Below, in pieces: positions 10,611-18,933 of a stretch of DNA of 64,000 bases. Source of the stretch: Jidongwangia harbinensis (GTDB taxonomy: Bacteria; Actinomycetota; Actinomycetes; Mycobacteriales; Micromonosporaceae); contig NZ_JAIWNC010000057.1 of the NCBI RefSeq assembly GCF_020216025.1, positions 1 to 64,000 on the forward strand, read 5' to 3'. Position numbers and translations under genes: made by a program. The notes under the pieces are model-generated. The model ran no database searches and was not told the origin of the DNA. It saw only the letters and a list, made by a program, of their open reading frames with translations. The first letter of the stretch is position 1. Each line of letters opens with the position of its first letter.

Positions 10611-11019
10611 GGGGAGGGCGGCGACCGGACCGATCGGTTCGGCCACCGCCCGGAGATGTCAACCCGACGCGATACCGTCGGTGCCGCAGACAGACCTGCA
10701 GAATTGCCTCGCGCCCATCCCGTAAATCAGTTTTGACCGGTCACGTCAATAGCGTCCGCAGTCGTTTGCCCGCCCGCAACCCGGCGTTTCCGTCTCAGCC
10801 GTCGGCCGGCCCGGTCGTCTGCAGATCACGCCCCATTCAATCAGACACCTCAAACGACACGACGGATACTGATGGCTAAGCCTATTAAGCCGTCGATGGA
10901 TGCGCCACCCCCTATCGCCGCGGATGATCTAGGGGTTTTACCCATGAACGGCACTGGCCACCATTACGTTGGTCAACACGATGCGTTGGTTCAGGCGAAG
11001 AGAAGGCGAGAGCGCCTCC
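10611..11019. promoter_or_regulatory. Leader region of the PAS-LuxR gene
   Basis: I see no convincing gene in this 409-bp stretch. It is less GC-rich than its neighbours from about 10860 to 11040. An imperfect inverted element CTAGGGGTTTTACCCATG (about 10928-10945) resembles two PimM half-sites with a 6-nt instead of a 4-nt centre. A CCCCTA at 10910-10915 is the inverse of its TAGGGG. It could be an autoregulatory site. Confidence 0.4.
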
Positions 11020-11742
11020 ATGGAAAGCGTTTTGATGCAGGACGAAGGCCATTTTGACGAGAAACTGAACGCGGGGAGGCAGGCTTCGGAAGCCGTCCTC
11101 GGCTCCGGTGACGCGGTGCTGCCGGATGAGGCTGCCCGCCACCTCGGGGAGGCCGGTGTCGGCGTCGCGCAGCTCGACCGGACCCTCACGATCGAGCACG
11201 CGAACCAGGACTTCTTCCGGCAGTTCGGCAGTTCGGCGACCGAGCTGTGCGGCCGTGACTTCCGGGAGCTGGTGCACCCCAGCGTGCGACGGCCGGTGGT
11301 GCGGCGCTTCGCCGGTCTGCTCGACGGCAAGCAGCACCGGTTCAGCAGCCGGCTGATCGGCGTACGCCCGGATCAGTCGCCTCTCACCGGCACGCTGACC
11401 GGGATGGTCGTCCGCGGTGACGCGCCCGACGCGACCGCCGTTCTGGTGCTGGTCCACCCGCAGGACGAGGTGGCCGACGAGGCCCGCGTCATGATTCCGC
11501 AATCAAAACTGTTCGGCCAGGTCGATGCGCAGATCCTCGAGGGCATCGCGGCCGGCCAGTCCACCATCTCGCTGGCCTCGCGCCTCTATCTCAGCCGGCA
11601 GGGCGTGGAATATCACGTCAGCGGCCTGCTGCGGAAGATGCGGGTGCCCAACCGCGCCGCCCTGGTTTCCCGGGCGTATTCGATGGGCGTGCTCACGGTC
11701 GGCATCTGGCCGCCGAAAGTCATCCACGAATACGTCAAATAA
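11020..11742 (+). CDS. PAS-LuxR transcriptional activator (PimM family)
   Basis: The protein has a PAS domain of about 100 residues (GVGVAQLDRTLTIEHANQDF onward) and a C-terminal LuxR helix-turn-helix (LASRLYLSRQGVEYHVSGLL). It ends in the conserved tail ...SRAYSMGVLTVGIWPP. This layout is that of PimM, PteF and AmphRIV, pathway-specific activators of polyene clusters that are not phosphorylated. ATG codons at 10981, 11020 and 11035 are all possible starts. I chose 11020 because GAAGGCGAG precedes it, while 11035 has GGAAAG upstream. The last 8 bp overlap the convergent PPTase gene. It probably controls the flanking polyketide genes. Confidence 0.9.
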   Translation: MESVLMQDEGHFDEKLNAGRQASEAVLGSGDAVLPDEAARHLGEAGVGVAQLDRTLTIEHANQDFFRQFGSSATELCGRDFRELVHPSVRRPVVRRFAGLLDGKQHRFSSRLIGVRPDQSPLTGTLTGMVVRGDAPDATAVLVLVHPQDEVADEARVMIPQSKLFGQVDAQILEGIAAGQSTISLASRLYLSRQGVEYHVSGLLRKMRVPNRAALVSRAYSMGVLTVGIWPPKVIHEYVK

Positions 11743-12394
11743 GAACCGTGGTGGCGGTCAGGACGAGCCCGTTCCGGACCATCCACCGGCCGTTCAACCC
11801 GGTGAGCGGAGGGCCGCCGTCAACCCGGTCGCCCGGCACCAGTAGAGTCGCGGCGAATGTTCCCGCCACCGGGTCGACGGTGAGATCTGCGCCCTCGAAA
11901 TCGAGCATCCGGCGGGTCAGCGGAAACCACGCCTTGTAAATGGATTCCTTGGCGCTGAAGAGCAGGCGGTCCCAGCAGACCTGCGTGTCGAATCCGGCCA
12001 GCGTGCCGAGTCGGGGCCGTTCGGCGGGCACGGTCACCGCCTCGAGAATGCCCGGCGGGAGCGGCTCGTTCGGCTCGGCGTCGATGCCCAGACTCACCGG
12101 TTCGCCGCGGCGTGCAACGGCGGCGCCGCGGTAACCGGTGCAGTGGGTGAGGCTGCCGATGACGCCGTCGGGCCACACCGGCTCGCCGCGCGGGCCACGC
12201 GGGATCGGTGCCGGCGCGATACCGAGCCCGGCGAGGGCCTCCCGGGCACACCGGCGGGCGGTGACGAACTCGCGACGCCGGGAATCGACGGCCCGCGCGA
12301 CGTAGGACTCCTCGCCCGGGAAGGCGGCCTCGCCGCCGTGGTCGCCGAACGCCTCGGCGACCACGACGCCGGCCGGGAGCAGATCGTTGATCAT
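11735..12394 (-). CDS. 4'-phosphopantetheinyl transferase (Sfp/EntD superfamily)
   Basis: It transfers the phosphopantetheine arm of CoA to the conserved Ser of acyl or peptidyl carrier proteins and so would activate the PKS ACPs encoded here. The 219-residue protein shows the family motifs: SLTHCTGYRGAAVAR, the Mg-binding LGIDAEPNEPLPP, and WDRLLFSAKESIYKAW with the conserved Glu and Lys. The ATG at 12394 overlaps the stop of the phosphoesterase gene (ATGA, 12391-12394), indicating translational coupling. Its 3' end overlaps the convergent LuxR gene by 8 bp. Confidence 0.95.
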   Translation of the reverse strand: MINDLLPAGVVVAEAFGDHGGEAAFPGEESYVARAVDSRRREFVTARRCAREALAGLGIAPAPIPRGPRGEPVWPDGVIGSLTHCTGYRGAAVARRGEPVSLGIDAEPNEPLPPGILEAVTVPAERPRLGTLAGFDTQVCWDRLLFSAKESIYKAWFPLTRRMLDFEGADLTVDPVAGTFAATLLVPGDRVDGGPPLTGLNGRWMVRNGLVLTATTVLI

Positions 12395-13239
12395 CGTACG
12401 GCCGCCGCGACGTCGAGCACCGTGCGGAGAGGCCGAGGATGCTCGCCGCGCCGTGGTCGCCACTCGCGGGGGTAGCCGAGCGAGACCTCTTCGAAGCGGA
12501 CGCCGTCGTAGTGCGTCGTACGGGGGATGTGCAGGTGGCCGTAGACGGCGACGTCCGCGCGGAACCGCACGTGCCAGTCGGCGGTGCGATCGGTGCCGCA
12601 CCACTGGGCGAACTCGGGGAACCGCAGAACCTCCGTCGGCTGCCGCACCAGCGGCCAGTGACTCACCAGCACGGTGCGCTGATGACTCCCGATCGCCTGC
12701 AGCCTGCGCTCGGTCTCGGTCACCCGGGCCCAGCACCAGGCCTCCCGGCTCGGGTACGGGTCCGGGTGCAGCAGCATCTCGTCGCTGCACACCACCCCGG
12801 TGTCGTAGGCGCGGCGCAGCGACTCGTCCTTGGTCCGCGCCCCCGGCGCCCGGAACGAGTAGTCGTAGAGCACGAAGAGCGGCGCGATCGTGATCGGGCC
12901 GCCGGTGCCCTCCCAGACGGCGAACTCGTCCTCGGGCGTGAGTACGCCCAGGTCACGGCACGCGTCGACCAGTTCCCGATAGCGGTGCTCACCCCGGGTA
13001 CGTACCGGATCCTGCGGGTGGGTCCACAGTTCGTGGTTTCCGGGCGCCCAGATGACCTTGGCGAACCGCCGGGCTAGAGCCGCCAGCGTCTCGACGACCT
13101 CGCCGAACAGCTCGCCGACGTCACCGGCGACGATCAGCCAGTCCTCGTCGGAGGCGGGACGCAACCCGTCGACGACGCGGCGGTTCTCCGCGTAGGCGAC
13201 ATGAAGGTCGCTGACGGCAAGTAGGCTACCGGCGTTCAT
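12391..13239 (-). CDS. Metallophosphoesterase coupled to the PPTase gene
   Basis: This 282-residue calcineurin-like phosphoesterase carries the metal-binding blocks SDLHVAYA (D-x-H), GDVGELF (GDxxE/G), APGNHELW (GNHE), LVSHWP and YGHLHIPR (GHxH). The substrate is unknown. Pairing with a PPTase recurs in actinomycetes as far as I recall, so it may act on phosphopantetheine, CoA metabolites or carrier-protein turnover, but nothing in the sequence decides this. I chose the ATG at 13239 (MNAGSLLAVSDLH). A GTG at 13248 would add three residues. Confidence 0.88.
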   Translation of the reverse strand: MNAGSLLAVSDLHVAYAENRRVVDGLRPASDEDWLIVAGDVGELFGEVVETLAALARRFAKVIWAPGNHELWTHPQDPVRTRGEHRYRELVDACRDLGVLTPEDEFAVWEGTGGPITIAPLFVLYDYSFRAPGARTKDESLRRAYDTGVVCSDEMLLHPDPYPSREAWCWARVTETERRLQAIGSHQRTVLVSHWPLVRQPTEVLRFPEFAQWCGTDRTADWHVRFRADVAVYGHLHIPRTTHYDGVRFEEVSLGYPREWRPRRGEHPRPLRTVLDVAAAVR

Positions 13240-13407
13240 GATCCGCACGCTATCCAGTCAGCGGCCCGACGAACAGCCGAGAAAGTCCTCCTGCGCCGTC
13301 TCTAAGGGAATCACCTGTTCTGGCGACGCCGCCCAAGGCCCGGTACCTCTGCTCCGTGTGGCGCGACGTTAGCCGCCCGGCCGCGGTGCCTGGTCGCACC
13401 ACATTCC

Positions 13408-13424
13408 TAGGTCTGCGGGACCTA
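13408..13424. promoter_or_regulatory. Palindromic operator before the XRE gene (copy 1)
   Basis: TAGGTC-N5-GACCTA has perfect 6-bp arms and lies 35 bp before the XRE start codon. About 59 bp around it, down to GGCACACT, align with the region around 15182-15198, so the two sites share a promoter layout. It is probably bound by the XRE regulator encoded next to it. Confidence 0.65.
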
Positions 13425-13458
13425 CCCTCACCGTTCCGGGCCTTGGCACACTGGCTAC

Positions 13459-14349
13459 ATGGCCGAGACACACCCCTACGCTCGCGAACTGGGCGGCTTT
13501 CTGCGGGCCCGCCGCAGTCGGCTACGCCCGCAGGACGTGGGCCTGGAGCCGGGTGGCAGGCGCCGGGTGACCGGCCTACGTCGCGAGGAGCTGGCTATGC
13601 TGGCCGGCCTGAGCACCGACTACTACCAGCGGATGGAGCAGGGCCGGGAGGTGCGTCCGTCGGACGACGTGCTGGACGCGATCGCCGGCGCGCTGGGCCT
13701 GGACGCCGAGGAGCGTCGACATCTGTTCACACTGGCCCGCGCGGCGCGGCGCCCGGCGCCGGTCCGAGAACAAAGTGGCGAGCCTGAGCAGGTTCCCGAG
13801 CGCACCCGCCGGCTGCTGCAGGTGATCGCCGCTCCGGCACTGGTGCTCGGCCGGCACCTCGACGTGCTTGCCTGGAACGACTTGGCGGAGGCGCTCTTCG
13901 GTGACGCCGGCGCGTACCCGCCTGGTCGCCGCAACATGCTCCTGCTGATTTTCGACGATGCCCGGGATCGGGCGTCGCGGTGCGAGCAGTGGAAGCAGCA
14001 GGCTTTGGCCTATATCGCCATGATGCGCGCCGCGGTCGCCACCGATCCCACCCACCCGCGCGCCACCGCGGTCGTCGGCGAGCTGAGCATCCGCAGCTCC
14101 GAGTTCCGGCGGCTATGGGCCCGGCACGACGTCCGGGAGTCGGTGAGCGGCACCAAGACGTTCCGAACCCCCGAGGTCGGCGACATCGTCCTGGACTGGG
14201 ACACCTACCCGCTACCGGCCAACCCCGGGCCGGTGCTGCTGGTCTTCACCGCCCAGCCGGGCAGCGCGGACGCCGAACGCCTCCACCTGCTGGCATCTCT
14301 GCATGCCACCCGGGCCACCGAGGGGTCACCGCGATACCACCGGTGGTAA
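13459..14349 (+). CDS. XRE-family regulator with MmyB-type ligand-binding domain
   Basis: The 296-residue protein has an N-terminal helix-turn-helix (GLRREELAMLAGLSTDYYQR, residues about 38-57) with the usual EQGREVRPS tail, then the MmyB-like C-terminal domain (VLAWNDLAEALFGD near residue 140, LSIRSSEFRRLWARHDV near 215). Such regulators usually repress a neighbouring oxidoreductase gene and themselves. No ribosome site precedes the ATG and a conserved promoter block ends just before it, so the mRNA may be leaderless. The palindrome at 13408-13424 is its likely operator. Confidence 0.93.
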   Translation: MAETHPYARELGGFLRARRSRLRPQDVGLEPGGRRRVTGLRREELAMLAGLSTDYYQRMEQGREVRPSDDVLDAIAGALGLDAEERRHLFTLARAARRPAPVREQSGEPEQVPERTRRLLQVIAAPALVLGRHLDVLAWNDLAEALFGDAGAYPPGRRNMLLLIFDDARDRASRCEQWKQQALAYIAMMRAAVATDPTHPRATAVVGELSIRSSEFRRLWARHDVRESVSGTKTFRTPEVGDIVLDWDTYPLPANPGPVLLVFTAQPGSADAERLHLLASLHATRATEGSPRYHRW

Positions 14350-14620
14350 GTCCGACCGGGCGAGGCGATCGCACGCAGCAGGTCACTTCACCCCGCGAAT
14401 GCCCCCACCGACGCCTGTACGGCGATCCGGGACACCGCGCCGGCATGCTCCGTCCCCTCGTTCACGCCACCGAACGGCGCGGCGCTCGCGATCGCCGCGT
14501 CCGCTCAGTAGCTCCGGGAGACACGAAGTTCGTTCGTCGCCGCGCGCGCACCCGGCCCGCACATCGTGGAATGCCATCCGCACCGGCACCTGACGGGTGC
14601 CACGGCGACGCCTGCCGGCG

Positions 14621-15049
14621 TCAGGCAGGGATGAGCTTCTCGGCCCAGGTGTACTCGACGTAGGTGCTGGGAGGCCCGCTCATCGTGCCGAACACCTGCC
14701 AGGACGCCTCGGCGCCAGGGGTGTAGCGGAAGATCTTGTCGCCGGGCCGGTTGTCCACGAAGACCCGCGTGGTGCCGTCGGCGGAGCGCAGCCTCGCCTC
14801 AATGGCGAAGGTCGCGGAATCGAGGATGTCGAGACACACCTCGTACGTGAAAGCCTGCGGTCCGGAGATGTTGTAGCTGTGCCCGTCCACCCCCGGTCGC
14901 TGGACGTTGGTGGGAACGTAGCTCGCAAGCTTCCGTGTGTACTGGGCCGAGGTGCAGTCGACAACATCCGCCGCGCCGGCGGGAGCGACGCCAGTGAGTG
15001 TGGCGCCGGCGACGCCGGCAGCGACGGCAAGGCGAATCCATCCTTTCAT
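14621..15049 (-). CDS. Small secreted protein of unknown function
   Basis: This 142-residue protein starts with a typical signal peptide (MKGWIRLAVAAGVAGATLTG, cleavage likely after APAGAA). The mature part of about 115 residues has two cysteines (one in VDCTS, one in EVCLDILD) and many beta-type alternations. I do not recognise a family. The ATG at 15049 is preceded by GGCGGTG. The palindrome at 15182-15198 lies 133 bp upstream, so it may belong to the regulon of the XRE regulator at 13459. Confidence 0.75.
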   Translation of the reverse strand: MKGWIRLAVAAGVAGATLTGVAPAGAADVVDCTSAQYTRKLASYVPTNVQRPGVDGHSYNISGPQAFTYEVCLDILDSATFAIEARLRSADGTTRVFVDNRPGDKIFRYTPGAEASWQVFGTMSGPPSTYVEYTWAEKLIPA

Positions 15050-15420
15050 GCGACACCGCCGATGGTCCGGCCGTCGTGTCCCGCGTTCGCGCCGGTAGCG
15101 AAGGCCACCTGTCCGGAAAGGTATGTAGTCATGCCGCGATGCTAGGTGCCCGGGAGCGGCGTCCGGACGTAATGCGTTTCCTAGGTCTGCCGGACCTACC
15201 CTCTCCTCCGCGGGCGACGGCACACTAGGCCGTGTATCGAAGTGGGAGACGGGCTGCCGCGTGATGAAGCGGGGGACCGGAGCTCCGCCGGACGCCGGCC
15301 ATCCTTTGTGGAGACCCGAGGCGCCACGTTCGCCATCACCTTCACGTCGTCCAGTAACGGGAACAGGTTCGTACTGTCCCGGTGACAATCTTGAGCGTTC
15401 TCTCGACGGGAGACTTGTCC
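15050..15420. other. Intergenic region with second XRE-type operator
   Basis: This 371-bp divergent spacer separates the secreted-protein gene from the iron-sulfur gene. It holds the operator copy at 15182-15198 and, after it, the same GGCACACT promoter block seen before the XRE gene. No gene start follows that block at the expected distance, so a gene may have been lost here. Confidence 0.5.
15182..15198. promoter_or_regulatory. Palindromic operator, copy 2
   Basis: TAGGTC-N5-GACCTA is identical to the site at 13408-13424 except for one base in the centre. Flanking similarity extends rightward to GGCACACT, about 59 bp in all. Confidence 0.6.
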
Positions 15421-16053
15421 ATGGTGGAGCAGAGCCGACGGGCGGCTGAGACGCTGAGCAGACGAGCGCTGCTCAGCAGAGCCGGCCTGGCAGGCACGGC
15501 GGCGGCCGCCGCGGGGTCACTCCCGGCAGCCGAGCCGGCGGCTGGAGCAGACGTTGCCGTTCCGGAGCGGACGCTGGCGCCCGGGCCGGCTCAGCTCACC
15601 CTGCGAGTGAACGGCCGGCCGTACCCGGTAGACGTGGAGCCGCGGACGACGCTGCTCGACGCGTTGCGCGAGGAACTCGGGCTGACCGGCACGAAGAAGG
15701 GCTGCAACCAGGGAGCGTGCGGCGCGTGCACGGTGTTGGTGGATGGCCGGCGGGTGAACTCGTGCCTCACGCTGGCCGTCATGCAGCGCGGTGCCGAGAT
15801 CACCACCATCGAAGGGCTGGCCGATGGTGATGGTCTGCATCCGGTGCAGCAGGCGTTCCTCGAGCACGACGCATTCCAGTGCGGGTACTGCACACCCGGG
15901 CAGATCATGAGCGGTACGGCGGTGATCGCAGAGGGGCACGCCGGCTCACCGGAGGAAGTGCGAGAGTGGATGAGCGGGAACATCTGCCGATGCGGCGCGT
16001 ACCCCAACATCGTCGCCGCCGTGTGCCATGCGGCGAGGGACGGCCGGCGATGA
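15421..16053 (+). CDS. Tat-exported 2Fe-2S subunit of a molybdenum hydroxylase (PaoA/YagT type)
   Basis: This is the electron-transfer subunit of a xanthine-dehydrogenase-family enzyme. The 210-residue protein begins with a twin-arginine signal (SRRALLSRAG). A plant-type [2Fe-2S] site follows (GCNQGACGACTVL with a later NSCLTL), then the C-terminal [2Fe-2S] domain (FQCGYCTPGQ and GNICRCGAYPNI). The Tat signal and the order with an FAD gene and an XdhC gene match the paoABCD layout of E. coli periplasmic aldehyde oxidoreductase. The ATG at 15421 has GGGAGA upstream. With its catalytic partner missing, this protein may be an orphan. Confidence 0.92.
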   Translation: MVEQSRRAAETLSRRALLSRAGLAGTAAAAAGSLPAAEPAAGADVAVPERTLAPGPAQLTLRVNGRPYPVDVEPRTTLLDALREELGLTGTKKGCNQGACGACTVLVDGRRVNSCLTLAVMQRGAEITTIEGLADGDGLHPVQQAFLEHDAFQCGYCTPGQIMSGTAVIAEGHAGSPEEVREWMSGNICRCGAYPNIVAAVCHAARDGRR

Positions 16054-16457
16054 GGCCCTTCTCCTACACCAACGTGAACACGGTGCGTTCGGCAGTGCAG
16101 CTGGTGTCGGCGGACCCGGACGCCATGTTCATCGCGGGCGGTACCGAGATGGTGAACCTCGTCCGTGAAGGTCAGCTTGCGCCGGACCATCTCGTGGACA
16201 TCGGCGCCCTGCCGTTGCACCTGACCCGCGCCGGCGCCCGTGGGTTGCGTATCGGCGCGCTGGCGCATGAGGTGCAGGAGCATCCGGTCGTGCGCCGCGG
16301 GTACCCGGTGCTGTCGCAGGCGCTCCTGGCCGGAGCGTCCCCGCAGGTGCGCAACATGTTCACCGTCGGGGGCCGCCCGCAGCGCGGCCTCATACCGGGG
16401 TCGTACGTTGCCTCAGGGGACAGGACGGAGCGGCTACCAGCCGCCGGACGGAGGTAG
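16050..16457 (+). pseudogene. Truncated FAD-binding subunit of the molybdenum hydroxylase (PaoB/YagS type)
   Basis: The start overlaps the upstream stop (ATGA). About the first 107 residues match the family, with the FAD-binding stretch MFIAGGTEMVNLV and then LLAGASPQVRNMFTVGG. Homology ends abruptly where TVGGNLLQRT-like sequence is expected, and about 28 unrelated residues lead to a stop. Full-length relatives have around 310-330 residues, so about two thirds of this gene and the whole catalytic (molybdopterin) gene are gone. The XdhC gene follows 2 bp later. An internal deletion explains the layout. Confidence 0.8.
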
Positions 16458-16459
16458 GC

Positions 16460-17422
16460 GTGCTGCGGGAGATCTGGCCATTCGTGGAGGCGCACCGGAA
16501 CGCCGGTCGCGCGGTCGTGCTGGCCCGCCTGGTGGATCGTGATGGTCCCGGACCGCGGCCGCTGGGCGCGACCATGGCGGTGGCCGCCGACGGCACCTGG
16601 TCGGGTTCGTTGTCCGGCGGCTGCGTGGAGGGCCAGGTGCTCGAGGTGGCCCGCGCGGTCCTCACCGGCACGGCCGCGCAGGTGATCACGGTAACGCCGG
16701 GAGCAGAGCTGTTGCCGTGGGAGGAAGCTCCGGTATGCGCCGCCGAACTGCGCGTCCTCGTGGTGCCGGCCCCGGACGATCCGATCCGCACGGCGATCAC
16801 CGCCGCGCTCCGCGACGACCGCCGTCTCGCCGTACGCGTGCAGCTGAACCCGCCGTTCGAATGGGCGCTGGCAGCGGAACCGATCGCGGGAACCTTCGTC
16901 GACGAGCTGTGGCCGCGACCTCAGCTCATCGTGGTCGGCGTCACCGACCTGGCCGTCCAACTGGCCACGTTGGCCCACCGGCTGGACCGGGCGGTGACTC
17001 TGGTGGACCCCCGGCCGTCGCACGTCGACTCGGGAGGCTGTCCGCGGTCTGTCGCGGTGGTCCGGGCCTGGCCGGACGAGTGGATCACCGGTCGGCAGTT
17101 CGGCGCCAGGGACGCCGTCGTGGTGGTGACCCACGATCCGCGCATCGACGACGGCGCCATCCGCGCCGCCCTGACCAGCGGCGCAGGTTATGTCGCGGCG
17201 CTGGGTAGCCGCGCTACCCACGCACAGCGCCTGCGGCGGTTGTCCGGCACCCCGGGTCTGGACCGTCTGACCGGGCCGGCCGGGCTCGATCTGGGCGGCG
17301 AGTCTCCGGCGGAGACCGCGTTGTCCATCCTCGCGGAGCTCGTCGCGGTCCAGAACCGGCGTCCCGGCCACCGTCTCCGCGACGGCAGACGCCCGATCCG
17401 CGCCACCACGCAGGCCGCGTGA
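16460..17422 (+). CDS. XdhC/CoxI-family molybdenum-cofactor chaperone
   Basis: XdhC proteins bind molybdenum cofactor, promote its sulfuration and load it into xanthine-dehydrogenase-family enzymes. The 320-residue protein has the N-terminal XdhC_CoxI block (GATMAVAADGTWSGSLSGGC) with the conserved SGGCVE motif, and a C-terminal Rossmann-like part (IVVGVTDLAVQLATL, VVVTHDPRIDD, YVAALGSRATHAQR). The GTG at 16460 has a good site (GGAGG, 7 nt away). Its client enzyme is absent from this locus, so it may serve another enzyme or be a leftover. Confidence 0.9.
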   Translation: MLREIWPFVEAHRNAGRAVVLARLVDRDGPGPRPLGATMAVAADGTWSGSLSGGCVEGQVLEVARAVLTGTAAQVITVTPGAELLPWEEAPVCAAELRVLVVPAPDDPIRTAITAALRDDRRLAVRVQLNPPFEWALAAEPIAGTFVDELWPRPQLIVVGVTDLAVQLATLAHRLDRAVTLVDPRPSHVDSGGCPRSVAVVRAWPDEWITGRQFGARDAVVVVTHDPRIDDGAIRAALTSGAGYVAALGSRATHAQRLRRLSGTPGLDRLTGPAGLDLGGESPAETALSILAELVAVQNRRPGHRLRDGRRPIRATTQAA

Positions 17423-17521
17423 GGGCTCAGCGCCTCCCGGCGGAAACGGCTGGCCGGGAGGCTCGGCGACGGGCCGGGTCGGATCGACGTGGGCATGGCC
17501 GGATCCCGCGCCATTGGCGGC

Positions 17522-18439
17522 TCAGGTGGCCCGGTGACCGTCTTCGTCGGAGGCCGCCTGGCCAGAGAGACAGTTCAGAGCCGACTTCAGAAACTCTTCC
17601 ACCAGACTGTTGTCCTCGACCGGGCGGGTCAAGATTACGGCCTGACAGGGCGGGATGCCGTCGATCGGGATGGTGATCAGATCTGGGCGGATGGGGGCGG
17701 TGTGATCGCCGCGCGGATGCATGGCGACGGCCTTACCGCTCGCGATCAACTCGAACTTGTCCTGGACGGTGTGCACGGCTGGGCCGGCGAGGCGCCGGCC
17801 ACCATCCGGGCGCTCCGGCCACCAGAAGGCCAGCCATTCCGTGGAGGCGCCCGGAACGTCGAAGTTCACCATTGGTTCGTCGGCGAAGTCGGCCATTGTG
17901 ACCGAAGTTCGCCCTGCCAATCGGTGGGAGACGGGAACCACGAGCACCCGCGGATCGTCGTAGAGCACCGTGACGTGGCAATTCTCTATCGGTAACGCCA
18001 ATGGCTGCCATGCGACCACCACGTCCACCCGGTGTTCCGCCAGGGACCGGCCGTCCTCCCACGTCAGATAGCGAGTGTGAATCTCGGCGTCGGGGAAGCG
18101 CTCGCGCAGGTCGCGGACCGCCGGGGTGATGATGAAGCCGGGTGCGTAACCGATAGTGAGCGTTCCTGAGGTGGCGGCGGCCCGAACGTTCCGCACGGCG
18201 TGGCGGGCGACCCCCAACAAGTCGTTCGCCTGCGCGAGGAAGACCCGACCGGCGGGGGTGAGCCGGCTGCCATGGGCATTGCGCTCGAACAGCCGGACAC
18301 CGAGCTGCCCCTCGAGACGCTGGATCTGACGACTCAGCGAAGGTTGCGCGACGCGCAGCTCGGCGGCAGCCCGGCCGATGTGCTGATGTTCGGCGACGAC
18401 GGTGAAATACCGGACCAGCCGCAGGTCGAGATCCACCAT
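17522..18439 (-). CDS. LysR-family transcriptional regulator
   Basis: The 305-residue protein has an N-terminal winged helix (LRLVRYFTVVAEHQHIGRAA, then LRVAQPSLSRQIQRLE) and a periplasmic-binding-protein-like effector domain starting near residue 90. I chose the ATG at 18439 because VDLDLRLVRYF is the usual LysR start. An in-frame ATG at 18469 would add ten residues. The upstream region has ATGCA repeats and a 9-bp inverted repeat (18478-18486 with 18548-18556) that could be its own binding site. The target gene is unclear. Confidence 0.92.
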   Translation of the reverse strand: MVDLDLRLVRYFTVVAEHQHIGRAAAELRVAQPSLSRQIQRLEGQLGVRLFERNAHGSRLTPAGRVFLAQANDLLGVARHAVRNVRAAATSGTLTIGYAPGFIITPAVRDLRERFPDAEIHTRYLTWEDGRSLAEHRVDVVVAWQPLALPIENCHVTVLYDDPRVLVVPVSHRLAGRTSVTMADFADEPMVNFDVPGASTEWLAFWWPERPDGGRRLAGPAVHTVQDKFELIASGKAVAMHPRGDHTAPIRPDLITIPIDGIPPCQAVILTRPVEDNSLVEEFLKSALNCLSGQAASDEDGHRAT

Positions 18440-18933
18440 AGCTGCCGATTGTAGCGAGTTCCACAACATGCGCTTCGTGCATAAGGCGGATACGGAACAG
18501 GTCTTGGACGCGTACGTCCGGGCACTCGTACCGTCTTTTCATGCATTCCTTATGCAGAACCGGGACGTTATTTCCTGACGAACTGAGACCGCGTACCGGT
18601 CCAGGCATCGCCGGCCCGCGCGCCGGCTACCCGCGAGGCCACTAGGCCGGGCGCGTCGACCTTGCTCATCTCGCCACGTGGGACATCGGTCGTGCGGCTC
18701 AGCGTCGGCGACTGCGGGGGCGGAGGCCGACGCTGAGCAGCTCCGACGGCAGCGGACGGCAGAGCGCTCCGAGCCGTGACCGGGCGCGCTCTTGGGGGAT
18801 CTGCCAGGCCCAGGATGGCAAGAACCAGGGTTTGAGTCGCATCTGGGGTTCTCATTGTCTGCCCGATAACGACAGCGCCGGAGAGGATGACAAGGCGATT
18901 TCATCACGGCGTTTAAAGAAGGTGCGATCGCGG
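18440..18933. other. Regulatory spacer between two LysR genes
   Basis: No gene is supported in this 494-bp stretch. It holds TGCATAAGG at 18478-18486 and its inverse CCTTATGCA at 18548-18556, with ATGCA-N6-ATGCA at the second site (18541-18556). These are plausible LysR boxes. A strong isolated hairpin lies at 18697-18738. Confidence 0.5.
18697..18738. terminator. Strong isolated hairpin (possible terminator or attenuator)
   Basis: A perfect 13-bp stem (18697-18709 with 18726-18738) has a 16-nt loop. It is about 200 bp before the plus-strand LysR start and about 260 bp upstream of the minus-strand LysR gene. No gene ends at this place, so attenuation of an upstream transcript is possible. 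Confidence 0.5.

Noticed and set aside
10872..11057. 61-codon frame before the PAS-LuxR gene, considered as a small peptide gene
   Set aside because: No ribosome site, overlaps the likely regulator start and operator-like element, and shows no signal, repeat or modification motif.
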